Assembly (NCBI GenBank): GCA_947038135.1 | Contig: CAMQVM010000079.1 | Span: 1-7,019 of the forward strand | Reading direction: 5' to 3' | DNA length: 7,019 nucleotides | Source of the DNA: an uncultured Rikenellaceae bacterium | Lineage (GTDB): Bacteria; Bacteroidota; Bacteroidia; Bacteroidales; Rikenellaceae | Shown here: one piece after another, positions 1-6,720 of the stretch | Layout of the letters: the number at the start of each line of letters is the position of its first letter | Position numbering within the stretch: position 1 is the first letter of the stretch | Notes under the pieces: generated by a model | Seen by the model: the letters and a program-made list of their open reading frames with translations, nothing else | Told to the model about the DNA's origin: nothing | Databases searched by the model: none | Program-made: the position numbers and the translations under genes

Positions 1-360
1 CGAGCCGTTAGCCTTGTTAAAATAACTTCGAACATTTGCTACTGTACGAGTAGTGTTATCAGTAGCAGTTTCTACAAGTATAGCGATGCCAAAAGGACCA
101 TATCCTTCATATACCATCTCTTTGTAGTGTTCGGTATCTTTACTTACCGCACGCTTAATTGCTCTATCCACATTCTCTTTTGGCATATTGGCATGTTTGG
201 CATTCTGGATAATAACCCTCAAACGAGTGTTTGTTGCAGGATCAGGTCCAGCAGACTTTACACTAATAGCAATCTCTTTGCCTATTTTAGTAAAGACTCT
301 AGCCATATTACCCCAACGTTTCATTTTTCGTGCCTTACGATATTCATAAGCTCTTCCCAT
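1..360 (-). CDS. yebC: YebC/PmpR/TACO1 family protein, N-terminal 120 residues (partial at window edge)
   Basis: Reading the minus strand from the ATG at 360-358 gives an open frame of 120 codons that leaves the window at base 1; the family is usually about 240 residues, so roughly the second half is missing. The protein begins MGRAYEYRKARKMKRWGNMA, continues into RVFTKIGKEI and GPDPATNTRLR, then NMPKENVDRAIKRA and YEGYGPFGIAILVE, all hallmark stretches of the YebC family. The Bacteroidota form has this MGRA start in place of the MAGHSKW start of proteobacterial members. Members are commonly annotated as DNA-binding transcription regulators. Mitochondrial TACO1 and some bacterial YebC proteins act in translation, so the regulator label should be treated with caution. 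The protein is presumably cytoplasmic. It is transcribed divergently from secA. No Shine-Dalgarno sequence is seen. The family assignment is secure; the role in this organism is inferred. Confidence 0.95.
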   Translation of the reverse strand, partial: MGRAYEYRKARKMKRWGNMARVFTKIGKEIAISVKSAGPDPATNTRLRVIIQNAKHANMPKENVDRAIKRAVSKDTEHYKEMVYEGYGPFGIAILVETATDNTTRTVANVRSYFNKANGS

Positions 361-391
361 ATCAAATAATTTTTAATTAATTTCTTAGGTG

Positions 392-421
392 CAAAGTTAT
401 AAAATTTATGGTTGATTACAT
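392..421 (-). promoter_or_regulatory. Possible yebC promoter (Bacteroidota type, weak -33)
   Basis: On the minus strand, TAACTTTG at 399-392 matches the Bacteroidota -7 consensus TAnnTTTG and would start a transcript with a leader of roughly 25 nt before the ATG at 360. No TTG lies at the expected distance upstream; the nearest triplets are ATG at 421-419 (19-nt spacer) or TTA at 423-421 (21-nt spacer). The -7 match is good and the -33 is poor. Confidence 0.35.
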
Positions 422-448
422 AAAAAATATAATTTTTTTTTCATTTAG

Positions 449-479
449 TTGCTTTTTAATATAAAAATAGTTACATTTG
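449..479 (+). promoter_or_regulatory. secA promoter, Bacteroidota -33/-7 type
   Basis: TTG at 449-451 is followed after exactly 20 nt by TACATTTG at 472-479, a full match to the Bacteroidota housekeeping consensus TTG-N(19-21)-TAnnTTTG. Transcription would begin near 485-488, giving an A/T-rich leader of about 70 nt before the secA ATG at 556. The leader has no obvious Shine-Dalgarno sequence, as is common in this phylum. The promoter lies back to back with the weaker yebC promoter, so the two genes share a control region. Confidence 0.7.
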
Positions 480-555
480 GAATCTTTTTGGCGTGTAAAA
501 TTAAGGCAAATTGATAAAAAATAGATATAAAATACAAATAAAATATAACTAAATT

Positions 556-3500
556 ATGAGTAATGTTGTTGCAGGTCTAATCAAGCTATTTTTTGGCTCG
601 AAGACCGATAAAGACAAAAAGGAGGTGGCTCCTTATATTGAGAGAATAAAAGAGGTATATCCTACTATTCAATCTCTTACGGATGATGAATTGAGAGAAG
701 CAAGCATCAACCTTATGAAAATTATTTCAGAAGCAATAGCTGCAGACGAGGCGAAAATTGTAGAATTAAAAGCAAGTCTTGAGAACAATTCAGAACTTAC
801 AGTGAATCAAAAGGAGTCTATATCTAACGATGTAGATGCACTAGTAAAGAGCATTGACTCGACTATTGAAGAGGTGCTTTTAGAGATACTTCCGAAAGCT
901 TTTGCTATTATGAAAGATACTGCAAGGCGTTTTTCACAAAACGAAACTGTTATAGTTACTACATCTGATGCCGACCGAGAGATGGCACTTAAAAGAGAGT
1001 ATGTTACTATCGATGGCGACAAGACTACTTTTAATACTAGCTGGGTAGCTGGAGGTAACATGACAAAGTGGGATATGGTTCACTATGACAGTCAGCTTTT
1101 TGGTGGTATAGTATTAAATAAAGGTAAAATAGCTGAGATGGCTACAGGAGAGGGTAAAACTCTTGTGTCAACACTTCCTATATTTTTAAATGCACTTTCT
1201 CGCAAGGGGGTACATGTGGTAACTGTTAATGACTATCTTGCTAAGCGTGATAGTGAGTGGATGGGACCAATGTTTGAGTTTCATGGATTAACTGTTGATT
1301 GTATAGATCGCCACCGACCAAACTCTAACGAGCGACGTAGCGCATATTTAGCCGATATAACATACGGTACAAATAATGAGTTTGGATTTGATTACCTACG
1401 TGATAACATGGCAACATCAGTAGATGACCTAGTGCAGCGCAAGCATCAGTTTGCTATCGTTGATGAGGTTGACTCAGTTTTGGTAGATGATGCACGTACA
1501 CCACTTATCATATCTGGTCCTGTGCCAAAAGGCGATGATCAGTTATATGAGGAGTATAACCCATATATACAAAAGTTATTCGCTCTACAAAAACTTGCTG
1601 TTATAACGCTTCTTTCAGATGCAAAGAAGAAAATATCAGCAGATGAGAAAGAAGAGGGAGGTATACTACTCTATCGTGCACACAAGGCTCTACCTAAATA
1701 TAAGCCACTTATTAAATATTTGAGTGAGCAGGGTGTAAAAACTCTTTTTCAGAAGACCGAAAATGTATATATGTCAGAGAATAACAAGCGTATGCCTGAG
1801 ATTATTGATGAGCTACATTTTGTTATTGATGAAAAGATGCACTCTGTTGACCTTACAGATAAAGGACATGAGGAGCTAGCTAAATCTGTTGAAGATGCTA
1901 CTTTCTTTGTACTACCTGATATAGGCTCAGAGATTGCAGATATTGAAAAAGCTAACCTTGCACCTGAAGATCTAGCAAAGCAAAAAGATGTGCTTCTATC
2001 AGACTACTCTCTAAAGAGCGAGCGTGTACATACAGTAAACCAGCTGCTTAAAGCATACGCTATGTTTGAAAAAGACACCGAGTATGTTGTTATAGACAAT
2101 AAAGTTAAGATTGTAGATGAGCAGACAGGACGTATTATGGATGGTCGCCGCTACTCTGATGGTCTACACCAAGCTATTGAGGCAAAAGAGTCTGTTAAGG
2201 TTGAGGCTGCAACACAAACATTTGCTACTGTAACTCTTCAAAACTACTTTAGAATGTATCATAAGCTATCAGGTATGACTGGTACTGCTGAGACTGAAGC
2301 GAGTGAGTTTTGGAATATATATAAGCTTGATGTTGTTGTTATCCCTACCAATCGTGATATAATACGTAATGATAGTAATGATTTAATATTTAAGACAAAG
2401 CGTGAGAAGTATGCTGCTGTAATTAATGAAATTACAGATTTAGTATCTAAAGGTAGACCTGTTCTTGTAGGTACTACATCAGTAGAGATATCTGAGCTAT
2501 TAAGCCGTTCACTAAAGCTTAGAGGCATAAAGCATAATGTGCTTAATGCAAAGAAACACGCTCAAGAGGCTTTAGTAGTCCAAGAGGCAGGTTATAGCTC
2601 TCAGGTTACCATTGCTACCAACATGGCAGGACGTGGTACAGATATCAAGCTCTCTAAGGAAGTTAAAGAGTCTGGTGGATTGGCTATCATTGGTACAGAG
2701 CGCCACGACTCTCGACGTGTTGACCGTCAGCTTCGTGGTCGTGCAGGTCGTCAGGGTGATCCAGGATCATCTCAATTCTTTATTTCATTAGAGGATAACT
2801 TAATGCGCCTTTTTGGTACTGAGCGTATCGCTAATGTAATGGATAGAATGGGACACACAGATGGTGAGGCTATTCAAGCAGGCATGATGAACCGTGCTAT
2901 TGAGCGTGCACAAAAGAAGGTAGAGGAGAACAATTTTGGAGTCCGTAAGCGTCTTTTAGAGTATGATGATGTAATGAACTCACAACGTGAGGTTATATAT
3001 ACAAGGCGTAGAAATGCCCTTTATGGAGAGAGAGTGGAGGTTGACCTTGACAATATGATATATGATCTTATGGGTCTATTTGTTGAGAATCACCGTCATA
3101 ACATATACGAGGAGTTTAAGATTATCCTTATGCGTGACCTATCTATTGAAACTTCTGTTACAGAAAAAGAGTATTCAAGCATAAAAGATGCAGATTTTGT
3201 TGAGCGCCTACATAAAGATATACAAGAGGCTATGAAGCGCAAGGCTACAACAATCGCAGCAGTCGCTACACCTGTATTAAATCAAGTATATGAAGAGCAT
3301 GGTGCTACATTCCAAAATATATCCATTCCTATAACAGATGGTGTAAAAGGTTATAACATATCGGTTAACCTAAAGAAGGCTTGTGAAACCAGTGGTAATG
3401 AGATATACAAAGCACTATGTAAGGTTGTTATGTTGGTTACTATCGACGACAACTGGAAAGAGCATCTTCGAGAAATGGACGATTTGAAGCAGTCAGTGCA

Positions 3501-3855
3501 AAATGCTACTTATGAGCAGAAAGACCCACTACTTATCTATAAGTTCGAGAGTTTCAACCTGTTTAGTACAATGCTCGAGAGAATCAACAAAGAGACTCTT
3601 GCAATGCTTCTTAGAGCCTTTATTCCTGTAAGAGACAGTGGTGCTACCGAGAAGATTAATGACACCGCAGAGAAGCATAAGATTGACAGTAGCAACCTAC
3701 GTGCATCACGCCATGAGGTATTTACTGCCGATGATGAGCCTGTTGAAAAGCCTAAACCTGTGCCTATTCAGGTAGAGAAGAGAGTTGGTCGTAATGATCC
3801 TTGTCATTGTGGTAGCGGAAAGAAATACAAAGCGTGCCACGGCAGGATAGAGTAA
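556..3855 (+). CDS. secA: Protein translocase subunit SecA (preprotein-translocating ATPase)
   Basis: This 1,099-residue protein is the motor that uses ATP to push unfolded preproteins through SecYEG, acting at the cytoplasmic face of the inner membrane. The N-terminal helicase-like domain has Walker A ATGEGKT (196-202), TNNEFGFDYLRDNM (272-285) and Walker B DEVD (303-306) followed by SVLVDDARTPLIISGP. The preprotein cross-linking region follows, roughly 325-530. SGMTGTAETEA (572-582), TNMAGRGTDIKL (688-699) and RRVDRQLRGRAGRQGDPG (720-737) mark the second nucleotide-binding domain. WKEHLREMDDLKQS (967-980) and YEQKDP (986-991) mark the helical scaffold. The C-terminal zinc-binding tail is CHCGSGKKYKACHG (1083-1096), with ligands C1083, C1085, C1094 and H1095. 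It is about 200 residues longer than E. coli SecA, largely through insertions around 57-170 and in the cross-linking region, which is normal for Bacteroidota. The start aligns with the family and lies about 70 nt after a consensus promoter. No SecM-like gene precedes it. Confidence 0.98.
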   Translation: MSNVVAGLIKLFFGSKTDKDKKEVAPYIERIKEVYPTIQSLTDDELREASINLMKIISEAIAADEAKIVELKASLENNSELTVNQKESISNDVDALVKSIDSTIEEVLLEILPKAFAIMKDTARRFSQNETVIVTTSDADREMALKREYVTIDGDKTTFNTSWVAGGNMTKWDMVHYDSQLFGGIVLNKGKIAEMATGEGKTLVSTLPIFLNALSRKGVHVVTVNDYLAKRDSEWMGPMFEFHGLTVDCIDRHRPNSNERRSAYLADITYGTNNEFGFDYLRDNMATSVDDLVQRKHQFAIVDEVDSVLVDDARTPLIISGPVPKGDDQLYEEYNPYIQKLFALQKLAVITLLSDAKKKISADEKEEGGILLYRAHKALPKYKPLIKYLSEQGVKTLFQKTENVYMSENNKRMPEIIDELHFVIDEKMHSVDLTDKGHEELAKSVEDATFFVLPDIGSEIADIEKANLAPEDLAKQKDVLLSDYSLKSERVHTVNQLLKAYAMFEKDTEYVVIDNKVKIVDEQTGRIMDGRRYSDGLHQAIEAKESVKVEAATQTFATVTLQNYFRMYHKLSGMTGTAETEASEFWNIYKLDVVVIPTNRDIIRNDSNDLIFKTKREKYAAVINEITDLVSKGRPVLVGTTSVEISELLSRSLKLRGIKHNVLNAKKHAQEALVVQEAGYSSQVTIATNMAGRGTDIKLSKEVKESGGLAIIGTERHDSRRVDRQLRGRAGRQGDPGSSQFFISLEDNLMRLFGTERIANVMDRMGHTDGEAIQAGMMNRAIERAQKKVEENNFGVRKRLLEYDDVMNSQREVIYTRRRNALYGERVEVDLDNMIYDLMGLFVENHRHNIYEEFKIILMRDLSIETSVTEKEYSSIKDADFVERLHKDIQEAMKRKATTIAAVATPVLNQVYEEHGATFQNISIPITDGVKGYNISVNLKKACETSGNEIYKALCKVVMLVTIDDNWKEHLREMDDLKQSVQNATYEQKDPLLIYKFESFNLFSTMLERINKETLAMLLRAFIPVRDSGATEKINDTAEKHKIDSSNLRASRHEVFTADDEPVEKPKPVPIQVEKRVGRNDPCHCGSGKKYKACHGRIE

Positions 3856-3873
3856 TGATTATGATATCTATCT

Positions 3874-3930
3874 AATATATAAAAGAGGGTGTCTCAAAAT
3901 TTTGTTTTGAGACACCCTCTTTTATATATT
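3874..3930 (+). terminator. secA terminator: 26-bp perfect inverted repeat
   Basis: Bases 3874-3899 pair perfectly with 3905-3930 around a 5-nt loop (TTTTG). The G/C core AGAGGGTGTCTC / GAGACACCCTCT is flanked by AAAA on the inner side and by AAAA / TTTT on the outer side, so on the plus strand the core is followed by TTTTATATATT. It begins about 19 nt after the secA stop codon. The symmetry means it could also terminate minus-strand transcription. The next gene starts only 47 nt beyond it. The core resembles ends of some Bacteroidota insertion sequences, but no transposase is present. Confidence 0.85.
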
Positions 3931-3977
3931 GTAACATTAAAATATGATTTTATAAAATAAATTGAATTTATCTACAC

Positions 3978-4673
3978 ATGAAAAAAGCTGTATTTAATTG
4001 GAGCGGAGGCAAAGATTCTGCCCTTGCTCTAAAAAAGGCACTAGAGAGCAAAGAGTATGACATTATCGCCCTTCTTACATCTATAAATAGTGAAACAAAA
4101 GAGTCTTCAATGCACCATATACCAACCTCACTACTTCAAAAACAGGCTGCGGCTATTGGTATAGAGCTGTATACAGTAGACCTTGCACCACATGGAGATA
4201 TGGATGATTACACCAATTCTATCTCTTTAGCAGTCGAGCATTTTAAGAGTATCGGTGTTACACATTTTGTCTTTGGTGATATTCACTTAAAAGATGTTAT
4301 AAATTACCGAGAAAAACAACTATCACCACTCGGCATCATTGTTGTTGAACCTCTTTGGGGTATGAGTACAACTGAGGTGATGGATGATTTTATTGCTTCA
4401 GGGCTCAAAAACATTGTTGTTACAGTAGATGCCAACTCGCTTGATGAGAGCTGTATTGGCAAGAAGATAGATAGAAATTTCATCGATAGTCTCCCTGCAA
4501 GTGTAGATATATGCGGCGAAAATGGCGAGTACCATACCTTTTGCTATGGAGGAGATATATTTTCAAATGATATTAATTTTAAGATAGGTAAGCCTAAAAA
4601 AGTTGATTACTCCATAAATATGGAAGATGGCACAATAGAGAGCTATAGCTACATATACGGAACATTATGTTGA
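3978..4673 (+). CDS. Dph6-related PP-loop ATP pyrophosphatase (diphthine-ammonia ligase-like)
   Basis: This 231-residue cytoplasmic protein belongs to the adenine nucleotide alpha-hydrolase (PP-loop) superfamily. The PP-loop SGGKDSA is at residues 9-15, right after a short beta strand (KKAVFNW). The second family signature, ICGENGEYHTF, is at 178-188 and corresponds to the GE-GEYET element of eukaryotic and archaeal Dph6. Full length matches stand-alone members of about 220-240 residues. Dph6 uses ATP and ammonium to amidate diphthine on elongation factor 2. Bacteria lack diphthamide, so the true substrate here is unknown and the EF2 name should not be transferred. By analogy it adenylates a carboxylate or carbonyl oxygen and then transfers nitrogen, which is inference. 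It starts 47 nt after the secA terminator with no Shine-Dalgarno and no convincing promoter in the gap, so it may depend on read-through or on a non-consensus promoter. The neighbours do not point to a substrate. Confidence 0.88.
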   Translation: MKKAVFNWSGGKDSALALKKALESKEYDIIALLTSINSETKESSMHHIPTSLLQKQAAAIGIELYTVDLAPHGDMDDYTNSISLAVEHFKSIGVTHFVFGDIHLKDVINYREKQLSPLGIIVVEPLWGMSTTEVMDDFIASGLKNIVVTVDANSLDESCIGKKIDRNFIDSLPASVDICGENGEYHTFCYGGDIFSNDINFKIGKPKKVDYSINMEDGTIESYSYIYGTLC

Positions 4674-4718
4674 GAAATAATTACTACTTAACCTTTTTTA
4701 TCAGAAAGTAATACTTTA

Positions 4719-4746
4719 AAATAGTTAAAATAATTGAAATAGTTAA
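4719..4746 (+). repeat. Direct repeat AAATAGTTAA x2 around the fhs -33 element
   Basis: The decamer AAATAGTTAA occurs at 4719-4728 and again at 4737-4746, offset by 18 bp. The first copy lies just upstream of the -33 TTG (4734-4736) and the second begins immediately after it, within the promoter spacer. An exact 10-bp repeat framing a -33 box could be a regulator-binding pair, but the region is very A/T-rich and chance repetition is possible. Confidence 0.35.
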
Positions 4747-4764
4747 TATTTTTTTATATTTTTG
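4734..4764 (+). promoter_or_regulatory. fhs promoter, Bacteroidota -33/-7 type
   Basis: TTG at 4734-4736 and TATTTTTG at 4757-4764 are separated by exactly 20 nt and match the Bacteroidota consensus. Transcription would start near 4770-4773, leaving a leader of about 45 nt before the ATG at 4817. This makes fhs its own transcription unit despite lying in the same direction as the upstream genes. No folate riboswitch-like structure is apparent in the short leader. Confidence 0.7.
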
Positions 4765-4816
4765 CATTATAAACAAAACTGAACAATTAATAAATCATTA
4801 AAATAGATATATAGAT

Positions 4817-6484
4817 ATGAAAACAGACATCGAGATCGCAAGAGAAACTCCATTGAAAAATATCAATGAGATATGTACCTCAATTGGTATAGACACTGAG
4901 CAGATATACAACTATGGTAAGCATATAGCAAAAGTTCCGCTTGATCTAATTGATCAAAAAAAAGTTGATAAAAGCAACCTAATCTTGGTTACTGCTATCA
5001 CACCAACAAAATCAGGTAACGGAAAAACAACCGTGTCGATATCATTAGCTTTAGGTCTTAATAAGATCGGTAAAAATGCTATTGTTGCACTTCGTGAGCC
5101 ATCACTAGGTCCATGCTTCGGCATGAAAGGAGGAGCAGCTGGGGGTGGATACTCGCAAGTGCTACCTATGGAGAATATAAACCTACACTTCACTGGCGAT
5201 TTTCATGCTATCACTTCAGCTCACAACATGATTACAGCGCTTTTAGACAACTACTTATTTCAGAATAAGGGCAAGTGTTCAAACCTTAAAGAGGTAAAAT
5301 GGAAGCGTGTAATAGATGTAAATGATCGCTCACTTCGTAACATAGTGTCGGGGTTAGGCACAACAGCAGATGGCACACCTACACAAACAGGTTTTGACAT
5401 AACTCCAGCATCTGAAATAATGGCAATTGTATGTTTTGCAACATCACTCGACGATTTACGTTATAGAATTGAGAATATCACCCTTGGATTTACTTATGAC
5501 GACAAAACCTTTACTGTTAAGGATCTAGGTGTAGCAGGTGCTATTGTGGTGCTTCTAAAAGATGCCCTTATGCCAAACATCGTACAGACAACCGAGCATA
5601 CACCCGCATTTATTCATGGTGGACCATTTGCTAATATAGCCCATGGTTGCAACTCAGTAATTGCTACAAAGATGGCTATGTCGCATAGTGAATATACTAT
5701 TACAGAGGCAGGATTTGGTGCAGACCTTGGAGCAGAGAAATTTTTCAACATTAAATGTCGTCGTGCAAAGCTCCAACCAAAGGTAACAGTACTTATCGCA
5801 ACAGCTCCAGCGCTTAAAATGCACGGTGGTGTAAACGAAAAAGAGATCAAAGAGCCGAACCTTAAAGGTATAGAGAAAGGGCTTGAAAACCTTGATAAGC
5901 ATATCGATAACCTTCAAGCTTACGGACAAACAGTTATTGTTACATTAAACAGATTCTATACAGATACCGACCAAGAGGTGGAGCTAATTCGTACTCACTG
6001 CGCTAAAATAGGTGTTGGTTTTGCAGTTAATGACGGTTTTGCCAAAGGTGGTGATGGTGGCATAGAGCTTGCAACTCTTGTGACAGATACTATTAAGAAT
6101 AACCCATCGAAACCTCTAATACACACCTACGAGGTAAATGACACAATTAAGACAAAGATAAAAAAGGTAGCAGAGTATACTTATGGTGCAGACAATGTAA
6201 CCTACACCAACATCGCTGAGCGAAAAATCAAGCAAATAGATACACTTGGGTTGTCACACTACCCTATTTGTATCGCTAAGACACAATACTCGTTCTCAGA
6301 TAATGCTAAAGCATACGGAGTAGCTAAAGATTTTGAGCTTAAAGTACGTGATGTAATTATCAATAGCGGAGCAGAGATGATTGTTGTAGTAATGGGCGAG
6401 ATAATGCGTATGCCAGGACTTCCTAAAGTACCAAATGCTATCAATATTGATATTGTAGATGGTGTTATCGAGGGGTTAAGCTAA
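4817..6484 (+). CDS. fhs: Formate-tetrahydrofolate ligase (10-formyl-THF synthetase)
   Basis: This 555-residue cytoplasmic enzyme joins formate to tetrahydrofolate at the expense of ATP, giving 10-formyl-THF for purine synthesis and formyl-methionyl-tRNA. The length is typical of the monofunctional bacterial enzyme. The P-loop is TPTKSGNGKTT (62-72); the usual TPTPAGEGKT sequence is altered at several loop positions, but the Gly-Lys-Thr core is kept. REPSLGPCFGMKGGAAGGGY (93-112) and FTGDFHA (125-131) are near-invariant active-site segments of the family. Further family stretches include DRSLRNIVSGLG, TPTQTGFDIT, TEHTPAFIHGGPFANIAHG, ALKMHGG, FAKGGDGG and the C-terminal MGEIMRMPGLPK, so the protein is full length and should be active. 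A consensus promoter lies about 45 nt upstream of the transcript-encoded start. Neither folD nor other one-carbon genes adjoin it here. No Shine-Dalgarno is visible. Confidence 0.97.
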   Translation: MKTDIEIARETPLKNINEICTSIGIDTEQIYNYGKHIAKVPLDLIDQKKVDKSNLILVTAITPTKSGNGKTTVSISLALGLNKIGKNAIVALREPSLGPCFGMKGGAAGGGYSQVLPMENINLHFTGDFHAITSAHNMITALLDNYLFQNKGKCSNLKEVKWKRVIDVNDRSLRNIVSGLGTTADGTPTQTGFDITPASEIMAIVCFATSLDDLRYRIENITLGFTYDDKTFTVKDLGVAGAIVVLLKDALMPNIVQTTEHTPAFIHGGPFANIAHGCNSVIATKMAMSHSEYTITEAGFGADLGAEKFFNIKCRRAKLQPKVTVLIATAPALKMHGGVNEKEIKEPNLKGIEKGLENLDKHIDNLQAYGQTVIVTLNRFYTDTDQEVELIRTHCAKIGVGFAVNDGFAKGGDGGIELATLVTDTIKNNPSKPLIHTYEVNDTIKTKIKKVAEYTYGADNVTYTNIAERKIKQIDTLGLSHYPICIAKTQYSFSDNAKAYGVAKDFELKVRDVIINSGAEMIVVVMGEIMRMPGLPKVPNAINIDIVDGVIEGLS

Positions 6485-6500
6485 GTACATGATTAATATG

Positions 6501-6552
6501 AGTTACAAAAGCTCACTGATATATAATTTGTGCTAAAAGTGACTTTATAACT
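6501..6552 (+). repeat. Imperfect inverted repeat in the fhs 3' region
   Basis: AGTTACAAAAGCTCAC (6501-6516) can pair with GTGACTTTATAACT (6539-6552). There is one mismatch (C6506 with A6547) and two single-base bulges, enclosing a 22-nt A/T-rich loop. It begins about 16 nt after the fhs stop and precedes the stronger hairpin at 6563-6598. It may form part of a compound 3' end for fhs mRNA. Confidence 0.4.
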
Positions 6553-6605
6553 AAAACTAAAAAGGGCGATTTGCAAGCTATGTTTTGTGAATCGCCCTAA
6601 ATATT
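6551..6605 (-). terminator. Hairpin with T-tract on the minus strand (possible bidirectional terminator)
   Basis: AGGGCGATT at 6563-6571 pairs perfectly with AATCGCCCT at 6590-6598, and pairing extends inward to 6576/6585 with two G-T wobbles, leaving an 8-nt loop. On the plus strand the stem is followed by AAATATT, which is a poor T-tract. On the minus strand it is followed by TTTTAGTTTTAG (6562-6551), a good one. The hairpin could still mark the 3' end of fhs mRNA, but it looks better suited to stopping minus-strand transcription. Confidence 0.6.
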
Positions 6606-6641
6606 GGTAAAGATAAAAATTTTGCCTATCTTTGTCAATAT
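6601..6641. repeat. 41-bp imperfect dyad over the promoter of the small basic gene
   Basis: The left arm ATATTGGTAAAGATA (6601-6615) and right arm TATCTTTGTCAATAT (6627-6641) are inverted copies matching at 13 of 15 positions, with an 11-bp spacer (6616-6626). The arms contain exactly the -33 and -7 elements of the plus-strand promoter. By symmetry they place TTG-N20-TATCTTTA on the minus strand. It could be an operator, a bidirectional promoter or chance symmetry. Confidence 0.5.
6604..6634 (+). promoter_or_regulatory. Promoter of the 65-residue gene, Bacteroidota -33/-7 type
   Basis: TTG at 6604-6606 is followed after exactly 20 nt by TATCTTTG at 6627-6634, a full consensus match. Transcription would begin near 6640-6643 and give a leader of about 80 nt before the ATG at 6721. 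A second -7-like box, TATATTTG, lies at 6641-6648, but the closest TTG upstream is only 16 nt away, so the first box is preferred. Confidence 0.65.
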
Positions 6642-6720
6642 ATATTTGGCTCTATAAATTTAACTAGCGTTTAAAACAGATAGGCGATATATATTCACCA
6701 TTAAAAAATTCAATTAGAAA

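Noticed and set aside
127..369. An 80-codon plus-strand open frame
   Set aside because: It is antisense to the well-supported yebC reading frame and has no family signal, so it is a shadow.
807..1061. Minus-strand open frames inside secA (also 2259-2528)
   Set aside because: They lie fully within the conserved secA frame and show no independent motif or control signal.
3874..3930. Palindrome as a complete mobile element or MITE
   Set aside because: It is only 57 bp with no target-site duplication that I can see and no internal sequence beyond a 5-nt loop; a terminator explains its position.
4680..4717. Terminator after the Dph6-like gene
   Set aside because: Only 5- to 6-bp A/T-rich stems are available (for example AAAGT/ACTTT at 4705-4717), too weak to call.
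4770..4816. Tetrahydrofolate riboswitch ahead of fhs
   Set aside because: The predicted leader is only about 45 nt, A/T-rich, and shows no recognisable folate-aptamer structure.
5000..5034. Fhs P-loop variant as a sign of an inactive enzyme
   Set aside because: The Gly-Lys-Thr core and all other active-site segments are kept, and I recall similar Lys-containing loops in Bacteroidota Fhs, so it looks like lineage variation.
5614..5929. Overlapping minus-strand open frames inside fhs (also 4954-5193 and 6259-6444)
   Set aside because: They are antisense to conserved fhs motifs and have low-complexity translations; shadows.
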